Shown: positions 1-7,051 of the stretch, in pieces
Numbering within the stretch: the stretch's first letter is position 1
How the letters are laid out: each line of letters begins with the position of its first letter
Assembly (NCBI GenBank): GCA_938024025.1
Contig: CALJBY010000336.1
Location: 1-7,236, forward strand
DNA length: 7,236 nt
Reading direction: 5' to 3'
Source of the DNA: an uncultured bacterium
Lineage (GTDB): Bacteria; Desulfobacterota; WTBG01
Notes under the pieces: model-generated
Told to the model about the DNA's origin: nothing
Databases searched by the model: none
What the model saw: only the letters and a program-made list of their open reading frames with translations
Translations under genes and position numbers: made by a program

Positions 1-1404
1 GAGCACTGCAATTTCACTCAAAAGAGATTTTTTCGCTTTGGTGTATTTCTCATCGGGCAAATAGTGGGTTTGGCCAAGTGACCACCCCCGCGGGATAATG
101 GTAACCTTATGAATAGGGTCCGTCCCCGGTATCAGCTTGGCAACGAGAACATGGCCAATCTCATGGTAAGCAGTATTTTCCTTATCCTCCGGACTGATAA
201 TCATGCTCTTGCGTTCAACACCCATTAAAACCTTATCCTTGGCAACTTCAAAGTCTGCTTTTTCAATCTGCTTTTTCTCATGGCGAGCTGCCATCAGAGC
301 TGCTTCATTTACCAGGTTAGATAAGTCCGCACCACAAAAACCCGGTGTCCCCTTTGCAACGGTTTCCAGATCCACATCATCCGCAAGCGGCTTATTTTTG
401 GCATGTACGGTTAAAATACCCTTACGGCCCTTGATGTCAGGCAGGGGAACAACAACGCGACGATCGAACCGTCCGGGACGCAGGAGTGCCGGGTCCAACA
501 CATCCGGACGATTGGTAGCAGCTATTAATATCACCCCTTCGTTAGACTCAAAACCATCCATCTCAACCAGCAGCTGGTTTAAGGTCTGTTCCCGTTCGTC
601 ATGACCACCCCCCAGTCCTGCACCGCGGTGTCTCCCTACCGCGTCAATCTCATCAATAAAGATGATACAGGGGGCGTTCTTTTTGCCCTGCATGAAAAGA
701 TCTCTCACCCGGGAGGCTCCCACGCCGACAAACATTTCCACAAAGTCAGATCCACTAATACTGAAAAAGGGTACACCCGCTTCACCTGCAATAGCACGTG
801 CGAGCAGGGTCTTGCCGGTTCCCGGAGCACCCATCAAGATTACACCTTTAGGAATTCTCCCCCCCAGCACGGTGAATTTTTTTGGATCTTTGAGAAAATC
901 AATAATCTCCTCAAGCTCCTCCTTGGCCTCATCAATGCCGGCAACATCTTCAAAGGTGAACTTCTGCTGCTGTTCAGTTAACAGCTTGGCCCTGCTCTTG
1001 CCAAAAGACATTGCCTTTCCACCACCTGCCTGCATCTGCCTCATCAGGAATACCCAGATGGCTATGATAATAACCATGGGAAACCAGCTAATCAGGATCG
1101 TCGTCCACGGTGATTGCCGCTCTTCCTCCCCAGTTATCATCACCTCTTTTTCTCTTAAATCCTCAATCAGTTTAGTGTACCCAGGGTTATAGGTCTTAAA
1201 CTGTCTGCCGCTCAACAAGGTGCCCTGGACATAATCTCCCTGAATCAGAACCTCGCTTATTTCACCTTTTTCAACCAGATCCAAAAATTCTGATAAATTT
1301 ATCTCGTCTCGCTTGACCCTCGGTTGACTAAACAGATTAATCAAGAGGACAAAAACAAGTACAACACCTAACCACAGAGCAATATTCTTATTTAAACGAT
1401 TCAA
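1..1404 (-). CDS. ftsH: ATP-dependent zinc metalloprotease FtsH, C-terminus beyond window
   Basis: Membrane-anchored AAA+ protease that extracts and degrades membrane proteins and unstable cytosolic regulators. The first 468 residues are visible, without frameshift. They show TM helix 1 (about 8-25), an extracytoplasmic segment, and TM helix 2 (about 102-121). The AAA+ core follows: Walker A GAPGTGKT at 192-199 (second residue Ala where FtsH usually has Pro), pore loop FVG at 225-227, Walker B FIDEID with D251/E252, and the second region of homology ending RPGRFDR with arginine fingers R312 and R315. The zinc motif is HEIGH at 414-418; the family consensus is HEAGH. The third zinc ligand (an Asp about 75 residues on) and the C-terminal helices, probably 130-180 residues, lie outside the window. 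The start is TTG: no in-frame ATG lies upstream, GAGGTG precedes it by 4 bases, and the N-terminal helix begins at once. It probably has its own promoter. Identity is certain; the exact start is likely. Confidence 0.97.
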   Translation of the reverse strand, partial: MNRLNKNIALWLGVVLVFVLLINLFSQPRVKRDEINLSEFLDLVEKGEISEVLIQGDYVQGTLLSGRQFKTYNPGYTKLIEDLREKEVMITGEEERQSPWTTILISWFPMVIIIAIWVFLMRQMQAGGGKAMSFGKSRAKLLTEQQQKFTFEDVAGIDEAKEELEEIIDFLKDPKKFTVLGGRIPKGVILMGAPGTGKTLLARAIAGEAGVPFFSISGSDFVEMFVGVGASRVRDLFMQGKKNAPCIIFIDEIDAVGRHRGAGLGGGHDEREQTLNQLLVEMDGFESNEGVILIAATNRPDVLDPALLRPGRFDRRVVVPLPDIKGRKGILTVHAKNKPLADDVDLETVAKGTPGFCGADLSNLVNEAALMAARHEKKQIEKADFEVAKDKVLMGVERKSMIISPEDKENTAYHEIGHVLVAKLIPGTDPIHKVTIIPRGWSLGQTHYLPDEKYTKAKKSLLSEIAVL

Positions 1405-1408
1405 AGGA

Positions 1409-1417
1409 CACCTCTTT
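1409..1417 (-). promoter_or_regulatory. Ribosome binding site deciding the TTG start of ftsH
   Basis: Read on the minus strand this is AAAGAGGTG, matching 8 of 9 bases of the anti-16S complement AAGGAGGTG. It ends 4 bases before the TTG codon. It is the only good Shine-Dalgarno near the N-terminal membrane helix and supports TTG as the true start. Confidence 0.7.
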
Positions 1418-1447
1418 AAGGAGTTAAAATAACAATCTTTTTTTGTT

Positions 1448-1476
1448 ATGTTAACACAAACACTCTAAATCATCAA
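1448..1476 (-). promoter_or_regulatory. Sigma-70-type promoter for ftsH
   Basis: On the minus strand, TTGATG (4/6 to the -35 consensus), a 17-base spacer, then TAACAT (4/6 to the -10) preceded by TGT, an extended -10 TGn. Transcription would start near 1441, giving a leader of about 37 bases to the TTG start. No heat-shock sigma-32 or CIRCE-like element was recognised. This is consensus matching only. Confidence 0.5.
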
Positions 1477-1735
1477 ACGAATTATCTATAAAATTCGATG
1501 TAAATGTATTCCTGTAATTTTTTTCGGCGAATGTATCGCATTCAGATTTTCTCTGTCCTCTCAGCACCTCTGTGGTGCCTTGAACAATCCGCATTCCCTG
1601 GCCCAGACCGGCCACATTGTGAGTACCGTGTATTTAGTTTCAGTCTGTAAGAAAGGCAGTGAAGCACTTCTTAAATCAGCACCAGGGCGGGCCGCAATCT
1701 ACACTGTAATCTCTTCTGTCTCCCCTCTTTTTCAC

Positions 1736-1772
1736 TTTAGGCATTTTAGGCAATTTAGTTCAATTTAGGCAT
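1736..1772. repeat. 9-bp tandem repeat array, about four units
   Basis: Successive units read TTTAGGCAT, TTTAGGCAA, TTTAGTTCA, one extra A, then TTTAGGCAT. The core TTTAGGCA therefore occurs exactly at 1736, 1745 and 1764, with a degenerate copy at 1754. On the minus strand the unit reads TGCCTAAA. It begins 15 bases downstream of the tilS stop. Function is unknown; slippage-prone spacer DNA is the simplest reading. Confidence 0.75.
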
Positions 1773-1786
1773 TTTTTCTTAGTGTC

Positions 1787-3193
1787 TTACTCCTGACTCC
1801 TGTTTTCTGATTTCAGTGCAATGGTAAGCATCTTCCGGGTGTTTTTGGTAACTCTTAAACGGTGATCAATTCTCATTCCTCCCACCCAAACCACTACCTC
1901 TTTGCATAAAACGAGGGGAATACGCTTTCTTTCTGCCCGGGAAACCTTTTCATCGACAAAGAAGTCTTTAACCTTTTTCTTACCCTGCATCCCTAATGGC
2001 TGGAATCGATCTCCCGGTTTGACATTTCGTATCGTAAGGGGCATTACCACTTTCCCCTCATCAAGACATGCAACACGGGCGTTATTATCACTGCCTGCAT
2101 GATCATTCCCCTCCACAATGGCAAAGTGCATCTCCCTCCCAATCTCTTGAATCCTGACGCGATCTGGAATTGCAGTGAAGGAATAGTGAAACGGCAGGGG
2201 AGCACTCTGGTGCCGGGTCAGCTTCAGTCGCTGATACGATTTTTCCACCCTGATCCCATCCGGTAGCTGTAGCACCTTGGACGGCTTATCGTTTGAAAGA
2301 ATCTTTAGAATAGCGTTGAGATGGGTAGCGCTAATCCGCTTTAAATTGCCCTTGACCTTCTCAAGAACACTTCTCATACATCTCACCTGAAGGGCTACGG
2401 GTAATGCCAAAAGAGCCGAACTGTTAATCACTGCTGACGTGCTATCACGCGAGACGATTATATTATCAAGCATTGCTTGAGTTTTATACTCTAAGTACTC
2501 GTTATCTATTCTTAATATTGATGCTGTTTTAGCCAATCGCTTAACCAGCTGAGGATTGTAGTGCTCCTTAAGCAGGGGGAATAGTTGCTGTCGCACCTTG
2601 TTCCGCAAATAGTCAGGGTTTTGATTGGAGCTATCCACCACAAAAGGTATGCTCCTTTCTGTGAGAAAGGCCTCAATTTCCTCCCTGGTGGTTTCGATAA
2701 GTGGTCTAATAATAATCCCCCCTCGCACAGGTGGCATGCCCCCTAATCCCTTAAGGCCCGTACCCCTCAGCAACCACATCATAAGTGTTTCGGCCTGATC
2801 ATCCGCATTATGCCCCAGGGCGATTTTGGAGGCATGAAAGCGTTGCCTCACATCTTCTAAGAATTGATATCGGACTTCCCGGGCAGCCTCTTGAGAAGAA
2901 AGTGTGCTCCTCTTTTTAAAAGAAGGCACATCAAAGGTTTTTATTTCACAAGGCAGCCCAAAGCGTTGCGCCATATCGTGAACAAATTGAGCATCCCTTG
3001 CAGCCTCTTTGCCTCTGAACCCGTGATTGAGGTGCGCCACCTGCAATTGGAGATTATAGTTTTCCTGCATCTGGTGGAGCACAGAGAGCAACGCCATGGA
3101 ATCCGGACCTCCGGAAACTCCCACCACTACCTTTTCCCCTGACTCCAGCATAGAATATTTTTTGACAGTCCTTTTAATCTTTGCGATAAACAT
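1787..3193 (-). CDS. tilS: tRNA(Ile)-lysidine synthetase TilS
   Basis: Cytosolic ATP-dependent enzyme that attaches lysine to C34 of the CAU-anticodon tRNA(Ile), making lysidine. This switches both codon reading (AUG to AUA) and charging from Met to Ile, and is essential in most bacteria. The N-terminal PP-loop ATP pyrophosphatase motif SGGPDS lies at 27-32, and the TilS signature HNADDQAET at 128-136. The central region is helical. The C-terminal TilS domain carries RNVKPGDRFQPLGMQGKKK, with PGDRF at 393-397, followed by a KDFFVDEKV stretch and a GG-RIDHR-type end. At 468 residues it matches the longer family members (B. subtilis type about 470, E. coli about 430). The start is chosen from GGAAGGA 5 bases upstream. 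The last residues (SENRSQE) lie beyond the recognisable domain and are partly encoded by a direct repeat. The ftsH neighbourhood is a common bacterial arrangement and supports the call. Confidence 0.97.
   Translation of the reverse strand: MFIAKIKRTVKKYSMLESGEKVVVGVSGGPDSMALLSVLHQMQENYNLQLQVAHLNHGFRGKEAARDAQFVHDMAQRFGLPCEIKTFDVPSFKKRSTLSSQEAAREVRYQFLEDVRQRFHASKIALGHNADDQAETLMMWLLRGTGLKGLGGMPPVRGGIIIRPLIETTREEIEAFLTERSIPFVVDSSNQNPDYLRNKVRQQLFPLLKEHYNPQLVKRLAKTASILRIDNEYLEYKTQAMLDNIIVSRDSTSAVINSSALLALPVALQVRCMRSVLEKVKGNLKRISATHLNAILKILSNDKPSKVLQLPDGIRVEKSYQRLKLTRHQSAPLPFHYSFTAIPDRVRIQEIGREMHFAIVEGNDHAGSDNNARVACLDEGKVVMPLTIRNVKPGDRFQPLGMQGKKKVKDFFVDEKVSRAERKRIPLVLCKEVVVWVGGMRIDHRLRVTKNTRKMLTIALKSENRSQE
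1789..1802. repeat. Direct heptamer repeat inside the tilS stop region
   Basis: ACTCCTG occurs twice head to tail. Read on the minus strand this is CAGGAGT twice, encoding the final Arg-Ser-Gln-Glu of TilS and running into the stop codon. The 9-bp array lies close by on the other side of the stop. Confidence 0.6.
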
Positions 3194-3198
3194 CTACA

Positions 3199-3205
3199 TC
3201 CTTCC
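3199..3205 (-). promoter_or_regulatory. Ribosome binding site of tilS
   Basis: On the minus strand GGAAGGA precedes the ATG by 5 bases, a good match and spacing that fixes the start. Confidence 0.7.
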
Positions 3206-3253
3206 ACCGTAACAAAAGAGACCCTTCACCACGCAAACTGAATCCTTTATTTT

Positions 3254-3282
3254 ATCATACCATAAAAAGGTGGATTTATAAA
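3254..3282 (-). promoter_or_regulatory. Sigma-70-type promoter for tilS
   Basis: Minus strand: TTTATA (4/6 to the -35), a 17-base spacer, then TATGAT (5/6 to the -10) preceded by TGG, giving an extended -10. Transcription would start near 3247, about 54 bases before the ATG. The site lies in the divergent gap shared with the plus-strand phosphatase gene. Confidence 0.5.
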
Positions 3283-3324
3283 CCGAATACCTTATAGTTA
3301 CTCAACGGTTAGCAGAAAAAAGAG

Positions 3325-3353
3325 TTCTGTTCTGTTCTTTTTTTTGCTATCAT
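3325..3353 (+). promoter_or_regulatory. Possible promoter for the phosphatase-phosphofructokinase operon
   Basis: An extended -10, TGC followed by TATCAT (5/6), lies 17 bases after a poor -35 (TTCTGT). The spacer is very T-rich. The predicted start near 3360 leaves a leader of about 39 bases. It faces away from the tilS promoter about 70 bases off, so the two may share regulation. The call rests mainly on the extended -10. Confidence 0.35.
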
Positions 3354-3398
3354 GGTAACCAACAGTTCCTCTCTCCTAAAACACACACAGGACGCAGC

Positions 3399-4076
3399 AT
3401 GGATTGCAAAGCGGTACTATTTGATCTTGACGGAACACTGCTGGACACCCTGGAAGATATTGCTGATGCTGCAAACAAAGTTCTTGCAGAGCATAATTTC
3501 CCCCCACACAACACAGATGATTACCGCACGTTCGTCGGTGAAGGAGTAACCATGCTCATGACCCGTGCCGTGCCTTATCATAATAAACACCGGGATACCA
3601 TCGAGGCATGCAGTAAAGCATTTCAGGAGACATACAAAGTCCACTGGAATAAAAAGACAAAACCCTACGCTGGTGTGGCGGGAATGCTCGATGAACTGAC
3701 CGCGCGTAATCTTCCACTGGCAGTGCTTTCCAACAAACCGGATGATTTTACCAAGAAGTGTGTTGCTGAACTCCTGCACAAGTGGACTTTCCGGATGGTT
3801 CAAGGCGCCTGCAGTAACATCCCCCGCAAACCCGATCCAACAGGTGCCCGGCACATGGCAGATACTCTTGCAATCCCACCGGCAAACATCCTCTACCTGG
3901 GGGACACGGGAACAGATATGCAGACAGCTGTCCGTGCGGGTATGTTTCCCGTCGGAGCCCTGTGGGGCTACAGGACACGGGAAGAACTGCAGTCCCATGG
4001 AGCACAAGCACTTATCGAACAACCACAGGAACTCTTGACCCTGCTAAGCCCACTACACCCGAAGGAGGAGATGTAA
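3399..4076 (+). CDS. HAD-superfamily phosphatase, phosphoglycolate phosphatase type
   Basis: A 225-residue cytosolic hydrolase with all four HAD motifs: DLDGT with nucleophile D9 and acid/base D11; SNK with S111; the motif III lysine K144 in RKPDP; and GDTGTD at 168-173 with the Mg-binding aspartates. An all-helical C1 cap lies between motifs I and II. Length and motif wording match the Gph/PGMB branch, which dephosphorylates 2-phosphoglycolate or related sugar phosphates such as beta-phosphoglucomutase substrates. Substrate cannot be fixed from sequence, so I give no symbol. The ATG follows AGGA by 6 bases. Its stop TAA directly abuts the ATG of the phosphofructokinase gene, so the two are surely cotranscribed and probably translationally coupled. 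That points to a role in central sugar-phosphate metabolism. Confidence 0.9.
   Translation: MDCKAVLFDLDGTLLDTLEDIADAANKVLAEHNFPPHNTDDYRTFVGEGVTMLMTRAVPYHNKHRDTIEACSKAFQETYKVHWNKKTKPYAGVAGMLDELTARNLPLAVLSNKPDDFTKKCVAELLHKWTFRMVQGACSNIPRKPDPTGARHMADTLAIPPANILYLGDTGTDMQTAVRAGMFPVGALWGYRTREELQSHGAQALIEQPQELLTLLSPLHPKEEM
4062..4069 (+). promoter_or_regulatory. Strong ribosome binding site of the phosphofructokinase gene
   Basis: AAGGAGGA lies inside the last codons of the phosphatase gene, 7 bases before the ATG. An earlier ATG at 4071 is followed at once by TAA (the phosphatase stop), so it is not the start. Confidence 0.8.
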
Positions 4077-6428
4077 ATGAAACGCCCTAAGAAGGTTGCC
4101 ATTCTGACCAGCGGGGGAGATGCACCCGGTATGAATGCGGCTATCAGAGGAACGGTAAGAGCCGCCCTCAATAGGGGTTGGGAAGCATACGGCATCCGAG
4201 ATGGTTATCGGGGCCTTCTGGAGGGGGGCGATATGATCTTTCCCCTGGACTGGGTGGATGTAAGCTGGAACTTTCGAGAAGGTGGCACCTTCCTGGGATC
4301 AGCACGATGTCCCGAGTTAAAAGAAACTACCACGCAATCGAAAAAGCTCAAAGAAAAAGCCTTGATGAACTTATATCGTCACAACATCTCTGATCTGGTA
4401 ATTGTTGGAGGAGATGGCTCCTTAACGGGGGGATATGCACTTTTTTCCCTTTTACAAAACAAGGAATATAGCACTCCAGCCCTTAAACATATGAAGCTTT
4501 CTATTGTGGGTATTCCCGGAAGTATTGACAATGACATTGCGTATACAGATATGTCCATCGGGGTTGATACCACCCTCAATACCATTGTGGAATCTATTGA
4601 TCGACTGCGGGACACAGCCACCTCCCACAGACGTGTCATCATCGTAGAGGTTATGGGCCGACGCCGTGGTTATCTCGCGGTCATGAGTGGATTGGCCACA
4701 GGGGCAGATCGTATTTTTATCCGCGAAGAAAGGGTAAGCCAGAGCGAGCTCACTACCATGCTTCTCGTACTGCAAAAGAGTTTTGAAGAGGGGCAAAAGG
4801 CAGGCATTATTGTGCGTGCAGAAGGCGCTCCCGTTTCAACCACCTTTTTAAAGGAAACCATTGCTGTGCTTCTTGAGCCAAAAAGAGAGGTGCGGGAAAC
4901 CGTACTGGGTCACCTGCAACGGGGCGGCAATCCCACCGTATTTGAACGAACCCTGGCAACCAGAATGGGAGTACGGGCTATTCAACTGCTCGATACCATC
5001 TCACCGGAACCCCAGCTGGTAAGGTTGAACGCAAAAAAAATCAGCTCCGCTCCTCTCCTGAAGTCACTAATAAAAATCCAAACACCTGCATTTCAGGAAG
5101 GTTTAAGTACTAACACCAAAACCGCATTGCACTTGAGCAGGAAACTGGAAATGCCTCCCGAAGAGAAATCCCGGGGAATACGCATCGGACTCCTTACCGA
5201 CGGAACAAATGTTTCCGGTATGAATATGGCAATCCGATCAGTTGCCAGACTGGCTCTCAACCGGGGAATAACCGTCAAGGGTATTAAAGGCGGTTTCTCG
5301 GGTCTCAGCAAAGGGCCGGAGAGTACCGTAACCCTGCAGTGGAGTATGCTCGAAATGAAGAGTATCTTGCGGAGGGCCGGAACACTGCTTGGTGTTTCGA
5401 GCAGTGGCTTTCCACTTGATGAAAAGGGGTACGGGGCAATTAAGAAACACATGAAACAGTTTAAAATCGATGGACTCATTGTCATCGGAAATACTGCTGT
5501 GTACCGCGCTGCCCATAGACTCTCTGCTCTGATTAATACACCCGTTGTGGGAATCCCTGCAGCATCACATTGCAATCTCCCTGCAACAGATTGGGTGATC
5601 GGGATGGATTCCACCCTCAACGACTTGCTCCAGGGCATTGACAGAGCAGCTGATGCTGCTCATGTCACGAGGAAGATCTTCATTGTTCACCTCAAGGGAG
5701 AGTTCTGTAATTGTTTGGTAAAGCTGGTAGCACTGGCTGGCGGCGCTGAACAAGTGCTCATTTATGAGCATGCAACAGGTCCCGCTGGTCAGCACGCCTT
5801 TCAAAAAAAGGTTCGCAACAGCATGAACGAATTGAAAAAGATGATTGCCCTGGGGAAAACCTTTGGTACCATCGTCTTCTATTCCCGTCACCCTGAAACA
5901 GCAGATCAGGCCATTCAGTTTATCAAACAATCACTGCGCACAGAAGGTATTATCCTGGACACGACCATCATTCCCCTGGAAACATCTTTAGGGGGAATCA
6001 TACCAACCGCTTTCGATCGCATCCTGGCAAAGCGGTTGGGAGAAAAGTCACTTGAAACAGTCCTCAAAAAGATAGCTGCCCGGGACTACTCTTTTCACAT
6101 TGTAGGAATCAAAGGTAAAGAGATCGTCGTCCCTCCCTATAAGGACAGTCTCGCTACAGACACTGCCGGGTGCTCAAAAGCCCTTGAAACCGAACTAGAG
6201 CGCTGTTTCGACCTGATGGCCCAACCAAGCGAGTTATGTATCGGCATGGGAGGAAAGGTGCAATGGATAGCTACGAATAACGAAACCAGGTGGCGGGGAA
6301 AATGGACCTGTAAAACATGTGGCCATTCCCAAACATTTTTCTTTAACCCCAGGCAAATGCTCTGCCTTTATTGCGAAAGCGGCACCTGTCATAACTATGG
6401 GTACATACGCATCTCCCGCCGCTTATAG
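4077..6428 (+). CDS. Tandem-domain 6-phosphofructokinase with degenerate second half and zinc-ribbon-like tail
   Basis: Predicted to phosphorylate fructose 6-phosphate to the 1,6-bisphosphate, the committed step of glycolysis. At 783 residues it is over twice bacterial PfkA (about 320). N-half (about 5-335): SGGDAPG 12-18, GSAR with R77, GGDGS 111-115, PGSIDND with D151 and D153, R186, MGR 193-195, E249, R273, and HLQRGG with H279/R282. Gly at 114 and 148, where PPi enzymes have Asp and Lys, indicates ATP use. C-half (about 367-690): the fold is repeated, but the motifs read TDGTNVSG, GVSS, GNTAV, ASHCN (D to H498, D to N500), KGE (R to E542) and LETSLGG (H to E635, R to L638). It is therefore probably noncatalytic and regulatory. 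Tail (about 690-783): C745-x2-C748, 14 residues, C763-x2-C766, then C771-H772, like a zinc ribbon. The frame is continuous. Catalysis by the N-half is well supported; regulation and metal binding are inference. Confidence 0.93.
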   Translation: MKRPKKVAILTSGGDAPGMNAAIRGTVRAALNRGWEAYGIRDGYRGLLEGGDMIFPLDWVDVSWNFREGGTFLGSARCPELKETTTQSKKLKEKALMNLYRHNISDLVIVGGDGSLTGGYALFSLLQNKEYSTPALKHMKLSIVGIPGSIDNDIAYTDMSIGVDTTLNTIVESIDRLRDTATSHRRVIIVEVMGRRRGYLAVMSGLATGADRIFIREERVSQSELTTMLLVLQKSFEEGQKAGIIVRAEGAPVSTTFLKETIAVLLEPKREVRETVLGHLQRGGNPTVFERTLATRMGVRAIQLLDTISPEPQLVRLNAKKISSAPLLKSLIKIQTPAFQEGLSTNTKTALHLSRKLEMPPEEKSRGIRIGLLTDGTNVSGMNMAIRSVARLALNRGITVKGIKGGFSGLSKGPESTVTLQWSMLEMKSILRRAGTLLGVSSSGFPLDEKGYGAIKKHMKQFKIDGLIVIGNTAVYRAAHRLSALINTPVVGIPAASHCNLPATDWVIGMDSTLNDLLQGIDRAADAAHVTRKIFIVHLKGEFCNCLVKLVALAGGAEQVLIYEHATGPAGQHAFQKKVRNSMNELKKMIALGKTFGTIVFYSRHPETADQAIQFIKQSLRTEGIILDTTIIPLETSLGGIIPTAFDRILAKRLGEKSLETVLKKIAARDYSFHIVGIKGKEIVVPPYKDSLATDTAGCSKALETELERCFDLMAQPSELCIGMGGKVQWIATNNETRWRGKWTCKTCGHSQTFFFNPRQMLCLYCESGTCHNYGYIRISRRL

Positions 6429-6511
6429 GATTTTCACTGGATTCACTCTTTTGAAGGCATCTGGTAATCATGATTGAAAGATCACACGCCAACATACATC
6501 ACATCGTCACC

Positions 6512-6517
6512 GGAGGA
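6512..6517 (+). promoter_or_regulatory. Ribosome binding site deciding the lipoprotein start
   Basis: GGAGGA lies 6 bases before the ATG at 6524. The in-frame ATG at 6470, 18 codons earlier, lacks such a site and would put a His-rich segment ahead of a signal peptide, so 6524 is preferred. Confidence 0.75.
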
Positions 6518-6523
6518 AATCAC

Positions 6524-7051
6524 ATGCGTTTCATACAAAAAAGATGTTTTTTTATTACCTGTTGTGCTACCCTCCTGCTCTTCGGGTGCTCCACTAATAG
6601 GGATGAAACTCGTGAGGTAAAGCACTATCCTCTCGACTCCCTTGATGGAATCATCAGTCGATCGGGCATTACCCTGGACAAGGATATATCCAGTGACCAG
6701 CGTGGTTCATTACGGATAACCACAAGCAGTCCCACTACGGTGAGACTCTATGAAACCGGAGACCTGAGTATCGACAATGCCCGTCTGATCTATCAAGCCA
6801 GGCTTCGTACCGCGGGCGTAGAGGGGCAGGTGTATCTGGAGATGTGGTGTCACTTCCCGGGAAAGGGTGAATTTTTCTCGCGCGCCCTCCAGGCGCCCCT
6901 GACCGGAACCACCGAATGGACATCACAGGAAACACCATTTTATCTTAAGAAAGGTGACGATCCAGACGATATAAAGCTAAACCTGGTTATCAATGGAAAA
7001 GGCACTGTCTGGATCGATGACCTGCGTTTGATTGCAGGGCCATTGGAGTAA
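6524..7051 (+). CDS. Predicted outer-membrane lipoprotein with beta-sandwich-like domain
   Basis: A 175-residue protein of unrecognised family. The N-terminus is a textbook lipoprotein signal: MRFIQKR, a hydrophobic run, then lipobox LFGC with the lipidated Cys at 22. Ser at +2, rather than Asp, favours export to the outer membrane in the E. coli rule. The mature part is rich in alternating polar/hydrophobic strands. It ends GKGTVWIDDLRL, a closing pattern typical of jelly-roll modules of the carbohydrate-binding (CBM4/9, galactose-binding-like) kind. This suggests binding of a glycan or other ligand at the cell surface, but no catalytic motif is seen. The gene starts 95 bases after the phosphofructokinase stop with no terminator between, so cotranscription is possible though a functional link is not evident. 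Confidence 0.8.
   Translation: MRFIQKRCFFITCCATLLLFGCSTNRDETREVKHYPLDSLDGIISRSGITLDKDISSDQRGSLRITTSSPTTVRLYETGDLSIDNARLIYQARLRTAGVEGQVYLEMWCHFPGKGEFFSRALQAPLTGTTEWTSQETPFYLKKGDDPDDIKLNLVINGKGTVWIDDLRLIAGPLE

Larger units (their letters stand above)
1405..1786. other. Intergenic region between tilS and ftsH
   Basis: 382 bases without a convincing gene. From the ftsH side it holds the ftsH ribosome site and promoter, then an AT-rich stretch, a short inverted repeat GCACC-TCTGT-GGTGC (1564-1578), about 150 bases of more GC-balanced sequence with no recognised motif, and a 9-bp tandem repeat next to the tilS stop. Neither strand gives an open frame with plausible protein character. No tRNA cloverleaf and no stem-plus-T-run terminator for tilS were found. 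Many bacteria place hpt between tilS and ftsH, but nothing here resembles it and the gap is too small. Confidence 0.6.

Noticed and set aside
203..1192. Three overlapping plus-strand open frames (203-604, 601-981, 662-1192) opposite ftsH
   Set aside because: They are antisense to the AAA+ core of ftsH, whose minus-strand frame is continuous and motif-complete. Their translations are Ser/Arg-rich with no domain character.
1580..1768. 62-codon plus-strand open frame in the ftsH-tilS gap
   Set aside because: TTG start, no ribosome site, and a C-terminus made only of the translated 9-bp repeat. No protein character.
3417..4022. 201-codon minus-strand open frame opposite the phosphatase gene
   Set aside because: The plus-strand frame has all four HAD motifs. 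The antisense translation has no recognisable domain, is Cys-rich without pattern, and lacks a ribosome site that I can see.
5093..5930. Minus-strand open frames (5093-5638, 5565-5930) opposite the second PFK half
   Set aside because: Shadows of a well-supported plus-strand gene. I considered whether the C-half had decayed and an antisense gene replaced it, but the plus frame stays open with PFK-like strand and glycine pattern to the end.
6470..6523. Upstream in-frame ATG extending the lipoprotein by 18 residues
   Set aside because: It would bury the signal peptide behind a polar, His-containing segment, and the strong GGAGGA supports the ATG at 6524.
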